Below, piece by piece: positions 53,429 to 64,000 of a DNA stretch of 64,000 bases. The translations under genes were made by a program, and so were the position numbers. This stretch comes from Emiliania huxleyi CCMP1516 (Eukaryota > Haptophyta > Isochrysidales > Noelaerhabdaceae), in NCBI RefSeq assembly GCF_000372725.1, contig NW_005196456.1, positions 84,544-148,543 of the forward strand, given 5' to 3'. A model generated the notes under the pieces. It was not told where the DNA came from. It was given only the letters and a program-made list of their open reading frames with translations, and made no database searches. Every line of letters begins with the position of its first letter. The stretch's first letter is position 1.

Positions 53429-54259
53429 ATGCTGACCGAGACCCGGCCCGGCCGTCCGGTCGTCATATCCCGCGGCCGCACACGCGCGCGACCCATCGTG
53501 ATCACGCTGCTCGCCGCCGCCCTCGGCACCGTTTTGTTCTCTGCAGCGGCGAGACCGCGGCCGGCCGACGCCAACATTGACCCGAAAATTGCCGCCTTGC
53601 TCTCACCCAAGCCGCCCGACGCCAACCAGAACCCACACGCCAACTACATCGCCCCAGACGCCAACTACGTTGACGTTGACCCCGACGCACCACCCGTGGA
53701 AAAGGGCGAGGTCTACTGGCCGCTCACCGGCGGAGAAGGCGAGTTGGTGGCGGAGGAGAAGACGCGCGAGCGGGGCATCTTTGGCGGCGGCGGCCTCTTC
53801 GGCGGCGGCGGCACAAACGGCCAGTGCTCCTCGGAGGCGTACGCGTTTTGCTGCGGTGTCGGGACGACTTGCGTGTGCGGCAAGGGCATGAGCACCCCCG
53901 GCCAGTGTGGCAAGGCGGCGTGGCTGTACTGCTGCGACGTGGGCACGCCGTGCTACTGCTCGCTGCCCGGCAAGAAGGTCCTCGAGCAGCAGGAGGACCG
54001 GCGGCGCGAGGAGGAGGAGGAGCGCCGGCGGCAAGAGGAGCGGGAGCGCCGTCGGCAGGAGGAGTGGGAGAGGAACCACCGGCGCCCTTGGACGTCGGGC
54101 GGATACGGCGGAGGCGGCGGCGGCTACACCGGCGGAGGCGGCGGCTACGGCTACCCTCAGGGCGGCGGCGGCGGCTACGGCGGCGGCGGCGGCGGCTACG
54201 GCGGCGGCGGCTACGGCGGCGGCGGCGGCTACGGAGGGCCCCTCCTAGGAGGGCGCTAG
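53429..54259 (+). CDS. Secretory or membrane Cys-rich protein with Gly-Tyr tail
   Basis: 276 codons from ATG 53429 (MLTETRPGRPVVISRGR). A hydrophobic helix, IVITLLAAALGTVLFSAAA (about residues 23-41), follows a positively charged start, so it is a signal anchor or signal peptide; a bipartite plastid leader is possible. Two similar Cys motifs follow: QCSSEAYAFCCGVGTTCVC and QCGKAAWLYCCDVGTPCYC, a tandem duplicate with C-x8-CC-x5-C-x-C spacing. Then a charged ERRRQEE helix and a tail of GGGGGY repeats. The Gly-Tyr tail is like structural wall proteins. Family unknown. Single exon. Confidence 0.6.
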   Translation: MLTETRPGRPVVISRGRTRARPIVITLLAAALGTVLFSAAARPRPADANIDPKIAALLSPKPPDANQNPHANYIAPDANYVDVDPDAPPVEKGEVYWPLTGGEGELVAEEKTRERGIFGGGGLFGGGGTNGQCSSEAYAFCCGVGTTCVCGKGMSTPGQCGKAAWLYCCDVGTPCYCSLPGKKVLEQQEDRRREEEEERRRQEERERRRQEEWERNHRRPWTSGGYGGGGGGYTGGGGGYGYPQGGGGGYGGGGGGYGGGGYGGGGGYGGPLLGGR

Positions 54260-54690
54260 TTGGCAACGAGGCCACGTGTGCATGGTCTGGTGACGTCGGC
54301 CGTGCCTGGCCCCGGCTAGATCTCTTCTGCGCCCTAGTGATGGCGACTGGAGGGCCTGGCAAGGTGTATTATTCTGTGTGTCCTTTGGTGCTTGCTACGC
54401 TGTGTTGGCAGGTGAGCTCGGGTGACGTGGTTTGTGCAAGCAAGTGTGTGAGCGGTCGTGGTCCGGGGCGGGGGGCGGGGCCGGGGGGGTTGTCCTACAC
54501 GGCCGCTTCCTATCGCGAGCGTTGTGGGAAACCGCGCTGGCCCCCGTGATGCTCAAAGGGGACATCAATCGGCTCAATAAAGAAAAAAGCCCGCGGATCG
54601 CTCGCGCGGCTCGGGACGTACTATTTGCCCCCCCCCCCCCCCCCCCCCGCCCTCCGTGACCATGTGGCAATCCCAAGTCGCACTCTCAAA
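54260..54690. other. Intergenic region
   Basis: Between convergent genes; includes a C run of about 20 (54629-54648) and a CAATAAAGAAAA word (about 54574) that could serve 3'-end formation. Confidence 0.4.
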
Positions 54691-54691
54691 C

Positions 54692-57169
54692 TCACGACGA
54701 CAACTCCCCTTCCTCGGCATGGGACTCGTCGTACAGAGCGCGGCGCGCGCGGTCATCCTCGACCGTCGGAGGCATCGTGCCGGCCCGCTTGAGCGGGCCG
54801 CCGCCGCTGATTCTCGCAGAGCTGCCCGCCGAGCCGCGGCCATGGAGCGGGTTGTGGGTCACCGAAGAGGCGCGCGGTGCCGCGCGTTGTTGCTTTTGCC
54901 GCAGCGCGACGGTGTCCCACTTGCGCAGCCGCGCTCCCGCCTCGAGCACTGCGGGCGCCTCTGTCGCCGCCGGCCTCGAGGAGCTGTTCATAGAGGGCCG
55001 GCGGCGGCGCGCGTGCGGCTTCATGCAAGGCGAGGAGCCGCCGCCGGGTGTCGGCAGGGGGTCGAACAGCTGCTCGTCGGACTCGAGCGAGCCCTGCACC
55101 TGGCGGCAGAGCTGCGCAAAGGTGACGCGGCCGGCCTAAGAGAGGGAGCTGCGAGTGAAGAAACGAGGGCTGTGGGCTGCAGAGGTCGACGCGGCCGGCC
55201 TCGGAGGAGCAGCCCGCGATGCGGCGCAGGACGGCGTTGCCCCCGAGAGCGCGCATCGCCTCGAGAGCGTCCCTCGCGGAGACGGTGGCGAGGCCGTCCT
55301 CCGGCGCCGCGCGCTCCTCGAAGAAGGAGCGGAGCGCGAGGATCAGCGGCACCGCCGAGCCGTGGTCCGCCGGCCCCTCCCCCGTGTGCCAGTACACCAT
55401 GTTGCCCGCGCCGAGCCGCCACGCGCGCAGCCCCGCGGCAGAGGCGCCCTCGGTCGCACCGCCGGTCGAGTCCGAAGCCTGGCGCGTCACGGGCGGCGTG
55501 CCCACCGGCGATATGGACCCGGGTCGCGCCATGATGGCCACCCTCGGCTGGCACAGGTCAAAGGCGACGGTTCGCGGCCGCTCGGACGGGTCGTGCCTCC
55601 GGTGGGGCGGGATGAGGGAGGCGACGGAGGCGGCGACAAACTCTGCGGGCGCGTCGGCGAAGTGCGGCTGCAGGGCGTGCTGGTGGCAGCCGCTCTCGAC
55701 CAGGCAAGTTCGGACGCCGGCGAGGGAGCCCGCTCTGACGTCCGTGTCGAACCGGTCGCCCACGATGAGGACGCGGGAGCGGTCGCCTACTCCACACGAC
55801 GGTCTCTTCCTGACTCCAGCTTTTCCGGTCGTGCTGCCCGCGCGAGGGGCACGCGGGAGCGGGCTCCTCCCCATCCCTGCTGGCGGAGCATGCCGAGTGC
55901 GTGCTCGACCATGTACTGGTTGCCTGAGTGAAAAAGACAAGGCCGTGAACCAACCAACAGGACGAGCGCGCTCCCCCGACCACATGGTGTGCTCGCTGCC
56001 CTGCCCGCCGCCCTTGCCGCAGACGTGGATGCGATCTCCGCCGCTCGGGTGGAGGAGCGCGCGGAACATTGCGCAAAACATGCCCGGGCCGGGGAGGGGC
56101 ATGTTGTCGGTGGACGGGTTGAAGGCGTCCTCTGCGGTGGCGATCAGGTGGGCGCCGTGAGACAGCAGAAAGGACGTCTTCTTGATCACGTCGTACGACC
56201 AGTCGGCGAAGCCCGCCTCGCCGGTGCGCGGGTCCGTCATCGCCGAGATGGAGCCGTCAGAGAAGAGGACGACGTAGACAGGCCGGCCTGCCGCCGCCGC
56301 CGCCGCCCACTCACGCGCGGTGCCTGCGGCGAGAGGAGCCGAGATGAGCCGAGATGAGCCGAGATGAGCCGCCGCCGCCCACTCTTGGTGCCGTCGTCGA
56401 GCGTGGTCCGGATGTACCACGACGAGAAGAGCTGCGGCACCAGCGCCTGCAGCCGAGACGAGCCGAGGTCACAGCCGAGATGAGCCGAGATGAGCCGAGA
56501 TGAGCCGAGATTGGCTGTGGGATTGGTCGAGACGAGAAGAGCGGTTGGTGCCAGCGCCTGCAGCCGCGCCCGCCAGAACGCGTCGCCGCGGTTGCCGCCG
56601 GCGATCACGAAACCGCGCGCCGCCGGCGGCAGCGTGTCAGCAAGGAAGCGGCACTGCGCCTGCGTTGCCGTCCAGATGTGCCGCTCCTGGCTGCCCGGGC
56701 CGAGGATGATACCGTTCCGCGAGAGCTTGGCGCGAACTCCGTCCGCGCCCTTGGCGCCCGTGTTGCTCAGGAAGACGTGCGGCTTGTGGCGCAGGACCGC
56801 GGCGTAGAACTCCGCCGCGCCCTCGATTGGCCCGGTCGGCGAGTAGATGGTTCCGTCGAGGTCGATGAGGTACGCCTCGATGTCGCCGAGCGGCCAAGGG
56901 TCCGCGCTATCGTCGACATATACGTGGCTGCCGACACGCGCCGCGCCCGCATCAGCCGTCGCGCTCGCTGCGGCCGCACTGCCTCCTTCTCGCCCTTCTT
57001 GTGCATCAGCCGTCGCGCTCGCTGTGCCGCCTCCCGCTTTCGAGCTTCCCGAGCCGACGATGAATTGCAGCATGCGCGCCAGGATGGCCGCGGCGAGGAG
57101 AGTGAATGTGGCAGCCCGCGCCAAGTTCACAACCGAGTCCGAAGAGGCTGGCAGCAATGAGGCGTGCAT
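54692..57169 (-). CDS. HAD-superfamily IIA phosphatase with C-terminal extension
   Basis: Exon 1 (57169-56558): N-terminal hydrophobic helix (FTLLAAAILARMLQFIVG), Ala/Gly linker, then AYLIDLDGTIYSPTG, HAD motif I (D-x-D-G-T), and HVFLSNTGAKG, motif II (S-N-T). Exon 2 (56446-56392) gives ALVPQLFSSWYIRTT. Exon 3 (56323-56000) gives GRPVYVVLFSDGSISAM and the cap region. Exon 4 starts at 55923 with NQYMVEHALGML; the next block reads VLIVGDRFDTDVRAGSLAGV, HAD motif IV (G-D-x-x-x-T-D). After NAVLRRIAGCSSE, a 64-nt intron (55199-55136) leads to the last exon, GRVTFAQLCRQVQ to GELSS and TGA. The fold belongs to the NagD/p-nitrophenylphosphatase group, which hydrolyses small phosphates such as phosphoglycolate. 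The extension after the HAD domain looks like a degenerate EF-hand pair. Four introns use GC donors. Confidence 0.75.
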
Positions 57170-57373
57170 CGCTCCACCCAGCAGGAGATGGAGCCACGCG
57201 AAGAAGAAATTGCGATGCAGCTGGCCGCCACCACACCGGGGGAGTCGGAGAGAGGAGTGTTATGCGAGCTGGCCCGAATTCTTTCAACAGCTGCCCAGTC
57301 CGCAGGCTGGGCTGAGGCCGGAGCCCCGGGAGCAGGCCGACGACCCTGACGTGGCCCGCCCACCCACGCGTCG

Positions 57374-60300
57374 ATGCGAGGCACGTTCGAGGACGAGCCC
57401 GCGCCGGAGATCGGGCCCGGCTGGGTGCGGCGCACGAAGCATCGGCCAAAGGGGCAGAGCGGCAAGCGCTTTGACCGCTACTTCCTCTCGCCAGAGCGGC
57501 ACGGCCAGCGTCGGCAGTTCCGCTCGCTCGTGGCGGCGCAGGCGTACCACGCCGGCAAGCTAGACGAGCTGGACGCGGTGTGCGAGGCGTGCGGCTCGGG
57601 CGTCGACGAGCCGGGCAACGACATCCTGCTCTGCGACGGCTGCAACGCGGCGCACCACATGGCATGCCTCCCGGTGCCGCTCAAGGCGGTGCCCGAGGGA
57701 GAGTGGCTCTGCCCCGCGTGCAAAGGCGGCCCGGTGGGCGCGCGACCACCCAAGGTCCGGCCGGGCACGATCATCGTCCAGAAAGCAGCAGCTAGCCCCC
57801 GCGCGGTCACGGCGGCCCGGCACTCGCCCGGTCAGCGGACACTTCCGAGACACTCTTCCCGCTCTACCCCGGCCAGCGACACGTCCGCGACACGTCCGCG
57901 ACACGTCCGCGACAGGTCTCGACCCGGAGTTCGACCCGGCAGTGCTGCGGCCCGCGCTGGTGCCTCCACCGCCGCCTCTCACTCCTCCTCTCACTCCTCC
58001 TCCTCTCACTCCTCCTCCTCTCACTCCTCCTCCTCTCACCCCTCCTCCTCTCACTCCTCCTCCTCTCACCCCTCCTCCTCTCACTCCTCCTCCTCCTCTC
58101 ACCCCTCCTCTCACTCCTCCTCCTCTCACTCCTCCTCCTCTCACTCCTCCTCCTCTCACCCTTCCTCCTCTCACTCCTCCTCCTCTCACTCCTCCCCCTC
58201 TCACTCCTCCCCCTCTCACTCCTCCTCCTCTCACTCCTCCTCCTCTCACTCCTCCTCCTCTCACTCCTCCTCCTCTCACTCCTCCCCCTCTCACTCCTCC
58301 CCCTCTCACTCCTCCTCCTCTCACTCCTCCTCCTCTCACTCCTCCTCCTCTCACCCCTCCTCCTCTCACTCCTCCTCTCACTCCTCCTCCTCCTCTCACC
58401 CCTCCTCTCACTCCTCCTCTCACTCCTCCTCCTCTCACTCCTCCTCCTCTCACTCCTCCTCCTCTCACTCCTCCTCCTCTCACTCCTCCTCCTCTCACTC
58501 CTCCTCCTCTCACTCCTCCCTGCGGCCTCTCCCGCCCGCTGCCGCGGCCCTCCTCCCCGCCGCCCCTCTCTCCTCCCCTTCCATGCTTCCGCTGCCCCCA
58601 GGTGCTCCCGGCGAGGCTGCGGCCGGCCTGCGTCGTGCTCGGCTGCCCCGGCGAGGGCATCGCCCAGCTGCAGGAGCCCTCTTCCAGAGCAGAGAAGAAG
58701 CAGCGCGGGGAGGAGTGCACGCCGCTGGAGTCAGCCGCCTGCTGCTCGGGCAGGGTGTGCCTTCGCCTCCTCTCCTCCCCTCACCTCGACCCCTCCCTCC
58801 ATGCCGCAGGAGCTCATGCTCGCCTGCGACGTCTGCGGGCAGGCTTGGCAGTGCTCTTGGTGGTACCGCCACCTCACTGACAGCGGCGAGGCCGCCTCCG
58901 CGTCAGCGGCAGTGTCGAAGGCGCCCGCGCCGGCGCGGAGTCTGCCCAAGCCCTCCGATCCTCTGCCGCCGCGCAGGCCGCCGCGCGTAGATGCTGCAGA
59001 CAGGTCCATGCAGACAGGTCCATGCAGACAGGTCCATGCAGACAGGTCCATGCAGACAGGTCCATGCAGACCTGCCTCCATGCACCGGTCCGTGGAGACC
59101 TGCCTCCATACACCGGTCCGTGGAGACCTGTCTCCCGGCGGCTGGCCCTCGAAGGGGCGCACAAGGGGCGCGCTGGAGCGACACACACACGCCACACAAG
59201 GCGCGACCCTCGTTCGGGCACTGGGTGGGCTGGGCATGGCGGCCGATGACATAGGAGTCCCATCTCCCGGCGGGAGATTGCGGGGGGGCGCGGCCTGAGC
59301 TTGGAGTGTGCATGGCTCAGGCCGCCGCCGCGTGAACGAGCGCCGGCGGCCGGCTCTGCGCCCGCAGCATCGCTTCCCGGCTCGAGCCTCGACGAGGCGG
59401 ATCGAGCGGCTGCACGTCCGCGGTTTAGATGCGGGAGGAGGAGCCGATTCGGTGTCGCATTCGGGAGGGCACGGAGCGAGCTGCGTTGAGCTGTGACGCG
59501 GCTGTACGCGGCTGCACTCCGCTGTATGCGGCTGCACTCGTAGCCCTCGCTCTGATGCGATGCTCTGGAGTGCACCGTCTCACTCCCACGCCTCCCTGTC
59601 CATGACCAGGCCTTGCCCCAGCCTCCGGCTCGGCCCCCGCCGCCTCCAGCAGCAGCCGCGACGGCAGAGAGACGGGCCGCGGTGGCAGCGGCGGGGATGG
59701 CAGCGGTGCCTGCGCCGCCGCCACGCCCCCCGCTCCAGCCGCCGCCGCTCCCGCCGCGCCCGCCGCCGCAGCTGCCGCAGCTGCCGCCGCCGCTGCAACT
59801 GCCGCCGCTGCAACTGCCGCCGCCGCTGCCGCCGCCGCGCCCGCGCCAGCGCTGCCCGCGGCGTCCGAGACGAGGGCGATGAGGCCGCGAGGCGCCGCCA
59901 CGCACCCCCCTCTCCCCTCGCCCTCGGCCCTCCCCCCCCCTCCCCTNNNNNNNNNNNNNNNNNNNNNNNNNNNNNNNNNNNNNNNNNNNNNNNNNNNNNN
60001 NNNNNNNNNNNNNNNNNNNNNNNNNNNNNNNNNNNNNNNNNNNNNNCGCGCAGGCGAGACCAACGCACCGTGGGCCGCTACTGCAGCCGACGCGGCCGCG
60101 GCCGGTGCGCGAGCTCAGCCGAGATCACCGCGAGCTCGGCCGAGATCAGCACTCTCCCTTCTCTCCTCTCTCCTCCTCTCTCCTCTCCTCCTCTCTCCCC
60201 TCTCCTCCTCTCTCCTCATCACCTCATCTCTCCTCTCCTTTCCTCTCCTTTCCTCTGCTCTCTGCTCTCTCCTCTCCTCTCCTCTCCTCTCTTCTCCGCT

Positions 60301-60510
60301 CCGCTCCTCCCCCCACCTCCGCCTCCTCCCTGCCAACTCAATGAACCGCACACCCTCCCCTTCCCATGTGTCCCCAGCCTTTGCGCGCCACCGCTTCCAC
60401 TCGCCCGCAGGCGCGCACACGCGCGAGGACGCCGGCGACGAGACCACGCCCGAGACCATGCCCGACAGCGCGGCGGCGCAGGGCGGGAAGAGGAAGCGGG
60501 AGGTGGTGCG
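57374..60510 (+). CDS. MBD-like/PHD-finger chromatin protein, multi-exon
   Basis: Exon 1 (57374 to about 57780): GPGWVRRTKHRPKGQSGKRF and DRYFLSPERHGQRRQFRS form an MBD-like (TAM) domain; then a complete C4HC3 PHD finger with C70, C73, C87, C90, H95, C98, C113 and C116 (GNDILLCDGCNAAHHMACLP). PHD fingers read histone tails. Later coding-like exons follow AG sites: VLPARLRPACVVLGCPGEGI (about 58602), LMLACDVCGQAWQCSWWYRH (about 58810), and DSAAAQGGKRKRE (about 60410-60510), the last with an NLS-like patch. The 12-bp minisatellite and a repeated GACAGGTCCATGCA unit fall in introns. An assembly gap (59947-60046) interrupts the gene; the 3' end was not found, and linking all exons is partly inference. 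Confidence 0.65.
57975..58516. repeat. 12-bp minisatellite TCCTCCTCTCAC
   Basis: About 42 units of TCCTCCTCTCAC with a few CCC or shortened 9-bp variants. All six frames stay open (SSSH, PPLT, GGVR), so apparent long ORFs here are not evidence for coding. It probably lies in an intron of the PHD gene. Confidence 0.9.
59947..60046. other. Assembly gap (100 N)
   Basis: Exactly 100 N, between low-complexity Ala/Pro-coding sequence and CT-rich sequence within the putative PHD gene. Confidence 0.98.
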
Positions 60511-60559
60511 CCTCGGCTACACCTCGGCTACACCTCGGCTATGTCTCGCTATATCTCTT

Positions 60560-61184
60560 GGCTATCTCTCCCCGCACCTCGACGGAGTACGGGGTACGGG
60601 GTCCCGGCCACCCGAGTGGCACCTCGAGACGCCCAACCCCTCAAGGATCCGTAGCCCTCGCACTCACGCGGTGCTCTCTGAGTACACGGCACAAGATGGG
60701 CGCTCACGCCCTCCGTGTGATCACACCACACTAAGCGAGTCTCTAGGCCTGCCTCGCCGACTTCTTCCAGAGCGGGCCGCGTTGGATGGGGCGGCAGAGC
60801 TGAACGCTGAACGGCGGAATAGGGCATACGCGACCACATATGCGCACAGAAGATCGAACCGGCGCGCACAGAATCTTGACAAAACGGAGAGAGCGCCTGC
60901 GGCTGCGGGCCCAGAAGCGCTACACAAGGTGAAAGGTATGTCTGGGCGTCGCTCTCGGGCCGAGCGTTGTGATTAATCATTAAACTTTCGGTTTCGCACC
61001 GTGTATATAAGTGCGCAAGGCTCCTCCTCACGTGTCAGGTCAACACATCACAGGTGTCACGAGAAGTGACTCTCTTTTTTGTGTCTTGAGTCTCGCCGGT
61101 CGGCCGGTCGCGTCGGACGTCGGTGCTCACCAGGGTTCTGAAACAATCTTTTCCCCATTGCCAGAGGCCCTCCGACCTTGCACC
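60560..61184. other. Stretch without a supported gene
   Basis: No domain-like frame. A GTATATAAG TATA-like word lies at about 61002 on +, but no + gene follows; the next gene is on the minus strand and ends at 61185. Confidence 0.4.
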
Positions 61185-62326
61185 TCAGCACGTGTCGGTT
61201 GCCGGCGACAGCGCGCGCCGCGAGGTGGAGTTGTAGCTGTTGATCATCGCTTGGATGGCAGGGGGTGGCGCCGCCGTGCTGTCGGCGTAGAAGTCGATGA
61301 GACCCGGCACGAGGGAGGGGCGCTGCGCGTCGCAACGCGGGAAGGCGCTTGTGCCGCCTGGGGAGGAAGATGTACGGCTGTAGTGTTAAAGTTCCCCGGG
61401 GGCGGGCGGCTTCGCCTAGTGTTTTTTTTCACGCCTGGATGGTGGCCCGGAACGACCATGGTCGCGACACCTGTCAGGCCGGATCGGGATGCGAGAGGGG
61501 AAGGCGTGCGACCAGGAGATGTGCGTGTGCGGATGTCAGGCCGGATCGGGATGCGAGAGGGGAAGGCGTGCGACCAGGAGATGTGCGTGTGCGATGGCGC
61601 GCCATTTTCGACGGTGAAGGTGCTCGTGTAATCGGAGCTGCACAGCGCGCCGATGCCTTCCACGGCAGCCTGCGAGATCGCGGCGCCCTCAAAGTAGGCC
61701 GTTGTCTTTGGGCCGCCCGCGTCTCCCTCGAGCTGGAAGTCGCTGTTTTCGCACTGCATGACTGCAGAGCGGGACGGGAGAGGCTCTCAACAGTGCATAC
61801 CTTCATAACCCACGTGCGCAAGTGTCGGTGTGACACCGATGCCCTCTCGCAGTTGTTCGAGGTTGGCGGTGGGCACAAAGTACCATAGTGGGCAGAGCCC
61901 GTTATCCTTGGTGGCAAACGAGGCGGTGGTGTCGCTCACGGGCGTTGTCTCGATGGTGTACTCGACGCCGCACTCGAGCTCCACCGCTTCGTGGTAAGTG
62001 TTCTGCAGGCCGCACTCGCAGTCCGGCTCGGGCAGCGGATAGTCCACCGCAAAAATGGAGGGTGCGCCGCAGGGGAAGTTCGACCCCGTTGCGACGGGGT
62101 GCTCAAACTCGTGCGCCACTCCCTCGGACGTCTTGAGGAGCCACTTCATTCCCGTCCAGGCTGTGCCGGCAAAGGTGCCGAGCTGAGAGGCGGCGGCCCA
62201 GTTGGCAGTGAAGTCGACAGTCACGAGGGTCATCGAGATGGGCTCGCAGGGCGGCGGCTGAGGCGTGCTCGAAAAGGCGTTGACGCGCGCGACGAGGAGG
62301 GCGAGGGCGAGAGACGCGAGGCGCAT
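61185..62326 (-). CDS. Secreted protein, three exons, unknown family
   Basis: ATG 62326; MRLASLALALLVARVNAFSS is a signal peptide. Exon 1 (62326-61801) has ANWAAASQLGTFAGTAWTGM, GMKWLLKTSEGVAHEF and paired cysteines (DCECGLQNTYHEAVELECG). A 39-nt GT-AG intron, very short, leads to exon 2 (61761-61603; VMQCENSDFQLEGDAGG, IGALCSSDYTSTFTVENG). A 245-nt GC-AG intron containing a 62-bp tandem duplication leads to exon 3 (61357-61185; TSAFPRCDAQRPSLVPGLID to SPATDTC, TGA). Phases fit at both junctions. Eight or more cysteines and NYT/NST-type sites suit an extracellular glycoprotein. I do not recognise the family. Confidence 0.65.
61472..61594. repeat. 62-bp tandem duplication in intron
   Basis: Two nearly identical 62-bp units starting TGTCAGGCCGGATCGGGATG at 61472 and 61534, next to the GC donor (61602) of the secreted-protein gene. 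Confidence 0.9.
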
Positions 62327-62339
62327 GGTGGCCCGCCGC

Positions 62340-63005
62340 GTGTGGCAGGTATTTGCTTGAGCCCGCCGAACGTCGCCTTAGTTTGTCATGCGACAGCACA
62401 TGCACATGTGCATGCCGAGAGAGAGAGAGAGTGTGAGAGCCCGGACGAGCAAGTTGGCCGCCCCTCCCATTGTAGCCAAATTGGTGGCGCGCCCCTTGCT
62501 GCCCCGCGCGGGCACTTGAGCGGCAATGGAGCGGGTGGCACCCATGGAGGCGGCAAGAAGAAGCCGTCAAACGCAAAGAAGAATGCAAGACGCCAGGGCC
62601 GCTGCCGGGCCGAGAGGGGCAAGGCCCTCGACTTTGCTCAGGGCGCAGGGCAGGTTGATGGCGTCTGGTACCTTGTCCTTGACTCCAAGCACCAAGGAAC
62701 TGCAGTTTGCACTCGACAGGTGGGAGCGGAGGAACGACTCCGACGCAAGCTCTCGCTCAACCCACAATTTCTCGCACAAATCTCTCGAACCCAGTGAGCG
62801 CGGCAGTGATGACTGCCCCATCCTCCGAAGATTCGTTCACCGCCGTACACACGACGCTGAAAGTCAAGTGGGCATCTCGGCTCGCTCGCGCCGCTTCGTG
62901 AGCGTCGTCAACTCCAGATACCAGAACTGTGCGTTGTGCACTTTCTCCCTTTTCACGCTTCAGTGTATGTGCTCATTAAAGGGGCACAAACAAATGCTAA
63001 AAATC
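62340..63005. other. Stretch with only a weak ORF
   Basis: A + frame reads GGGKKKPSNAKKNARRQGRC then VDGVWYLVLDSKHQGTAVCT (about 62545-62720), which has some protein character but no start, domain or splice context that I can support. Otherwise no gene is visible. Confidence 0.3.
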
Positions 63006-63009
63006 TCTT

Positions 63010-63560
63010 AAAGGGGAAGGACCCTGAGTTGCACAGGGCGAGGGGTTGTGTGCCAAGCCCTCCTGCTCGGCTCCAGCGAGTAGACAAGTGTTACCATCAA
63101 CAGAGGAGAAGGATCTGACCTCAGGGCTGATGTGACCAAGCGCTGGTAGCGTAGTTTTACCTCACACCCATGGTCTCACAGTGTGCCGGCAGTCGCCGAG
63201 CAGTGTCGCTCACACAAGCCGCAGCACAAGTGACTGAGGGCCAGTGAGAGCGAGCCCATCGCTGTGACAGCTGTGGTAGCCGCACAGTAGGCTGTGTCAA
63301 CTGTGCAGAGCGTGTGAGCAGCCGAGGAGCTGCTCTCCAGGCTTCTGACGCAAAGAGCTGCATGCCACCGAAGGCGCTGTCGAGGTTCGCCGAGCGCGGC
63401 GCAGGTTGGAGGACACCGTCACCGACGAGCGCGTTGGACTTTTCACTCCGGACAAAGACGGGGACACAGCGGACGGTGCGGGGTGTGTCCCCGTCATAGC
63501 GGCGAGGCGCGGGACCGTCTGTGGCGAAGTGGGTCGCGTCCTCCGATTTCCGTCAACTCA
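63010..63560 (+). repeat. Dispersed repeat with variable-arm hairpin, copy 2
   Basis: Second copy of the family at 17915-18470. Its hairpin arms are GACGGGGACAC (63457-63467) and the exact complement (63485-63495). The flanks CACTCCGGAC and ATAGCGGCGAGGCGCGGG are the same as in copy 1, but the inner arm sequence is different. Confidence 0.75.
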
Positions 63561-63569
63561 GCACGAATT

Positions 63570-64000
63570 TGGGATGGGACACCTTCGGGACACGGCTGCG
63601 TGCTACTTGGATACGAGTAGCACGATTTCGGAGTACCGATGGCTAAGACCGAGACGGAAAAGGTTTCTGTTTTTAACCGCTTTTCTTCACAGGATTTTCC
63701 TGTGAAGAGAGACGTAGAGAAACAGACCTTTCAAACTCGGTGTCGAACCACCAGCTGCAGCTCGACGCTCACTACAAGTGATCAACGGTCCTTCCCCCGT
63801 GTATCGTGTATGTCTATGTGGTCTTGTTGACGAACAAAACGCCTCAACTCATGACCCGACTAGCGACGATTTTGGAGTCTCCTTTTTGTCAGCGCTGCAG
63901 TCCTTTTGTTTCTAGAGCACATGGGGGCGGGAACAAACATCAACAAACTCCAATGCGCCACAGGCGCCGAGGCCATGTGGCGGCTCCACCGAACGCTCAC
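63570..64000. other. Stretch without a supported gene
   Basis: Lower GC than average. A short inverted repeat TTCACAGG...CCTGTGAA lies at 63685-63704. No coding support up to the window end. Confidence 0.4.

Noticed and set aside
55700..55924. A further duplication-flanked intron between HAD exon 4 and the VGDRFDTD block (repeat CGCTCCCGCGT)
   Set aside because: The repeat does not start at a junction that keeps the reading frame; the in-phase donor lies about 25 nt upstream, so it was not counted.
57942..58880. Ser/His-rich, Pro/Leu/Thr-rich and Gly/Val/Arg-rich long ORFs
   Set aside because: The 12-bp minisatellite leaves every frame open, so ORF length carries no information.
61000..61012. 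TATA box (GTATATAAG) as promoter of a + strand gene
   Set aside because: No plausible + coding sequence follows within 1 kb.

Overview
The window is nuclear DNA of a GC-rich, intron-rich unicellular eukaryote. Gene content and style fit a haptophyte-like microalga such as a coccolithophore, although no marker gene proves the lineage. The evidence is: many short spliceosomal introns with a very high share of GC-AG splice sites; Ala/Pro-rich proteins; C-type-lectin modules joined by (S)PPPP linkers; long CT/CA microsatellites; and two 100-bp N gaps (46695-46794, 59947-60046) from scaffolding. I see no operons, rRNA, tRNA or CRISPR arrays.

Layout. 0.3-2.6 kb: leishmanolysin-like metalloprotease (-), apparently broken by an in-frame stop. 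4.6-5.4: FkbM-type methyltransferase. 5.6-6.9: unknown (-). 7.6-8.6: nucleotide-diphospho-sugar transferase, followed at once by a frameshifted fragment of an enoylreductase-like domain. 9.1-10.7: membrane-anchored Cys-rich plus cyclophilin-like protein (-). 10.7-11.5: first copy of a long dispersed repeat. 12.0-13.7 and 15.1-16.7: two unrecognised genes (-). 17-22.7: mostly repeats and low complexity. 22.7-23.6: MMACHC-like cobalamin protein (-). 25.8-27.9: ankyrin protein. 28.6-29.6: ATP synthase assembly factor ATPAF1. 29.8-33.8: long coiled-coil protein. 34.0-40.3: very large transmembrane receptor with four C-type lectin domains. 41.6-42.4: secreted ML/NPC2-like protein (-). 43.5-49.3: mobile-element and repeat territory (foldback elements, an imperfect inverted repeat around a gap, and a TIR element with TA target duplication) with one glycosyltransferase-like gene. 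49.3-54.3: a hypothetical gene, a gene with an HExxH motif, and a Cys/Gly-rich secretory protein. 54.7-57.2: HAD phosphatase (-). 57.4-60.5: MBD-like/PHD-finger protein. 61.2-62.3: secreted protein (-).

The most unusual thing is intron structure. At least ten introns, in six genes, start with a copy (9 to about 37 bp) of the first bases of the exon that follows them, so intron boundaries carry direct repeats like target-site or segmental duplications. Many are 64-84 nt long. Many introns use GC donors, and many are built of 10-11-bp tandem units around CTCGG. A roughly 60-bp element present twice with 8-9-bp flanking duplications looks like a tiny introner. Together these suggest active intron birth in this genome. 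A second signal is a repeat family whose two copies share flanks but carry hairpins whose arms differ while staying self-complementary.

Exon limits were inferred by eye from reading frame, homology and GT/GC...AG sites and should be treated as approximate unless an exact junction is given.
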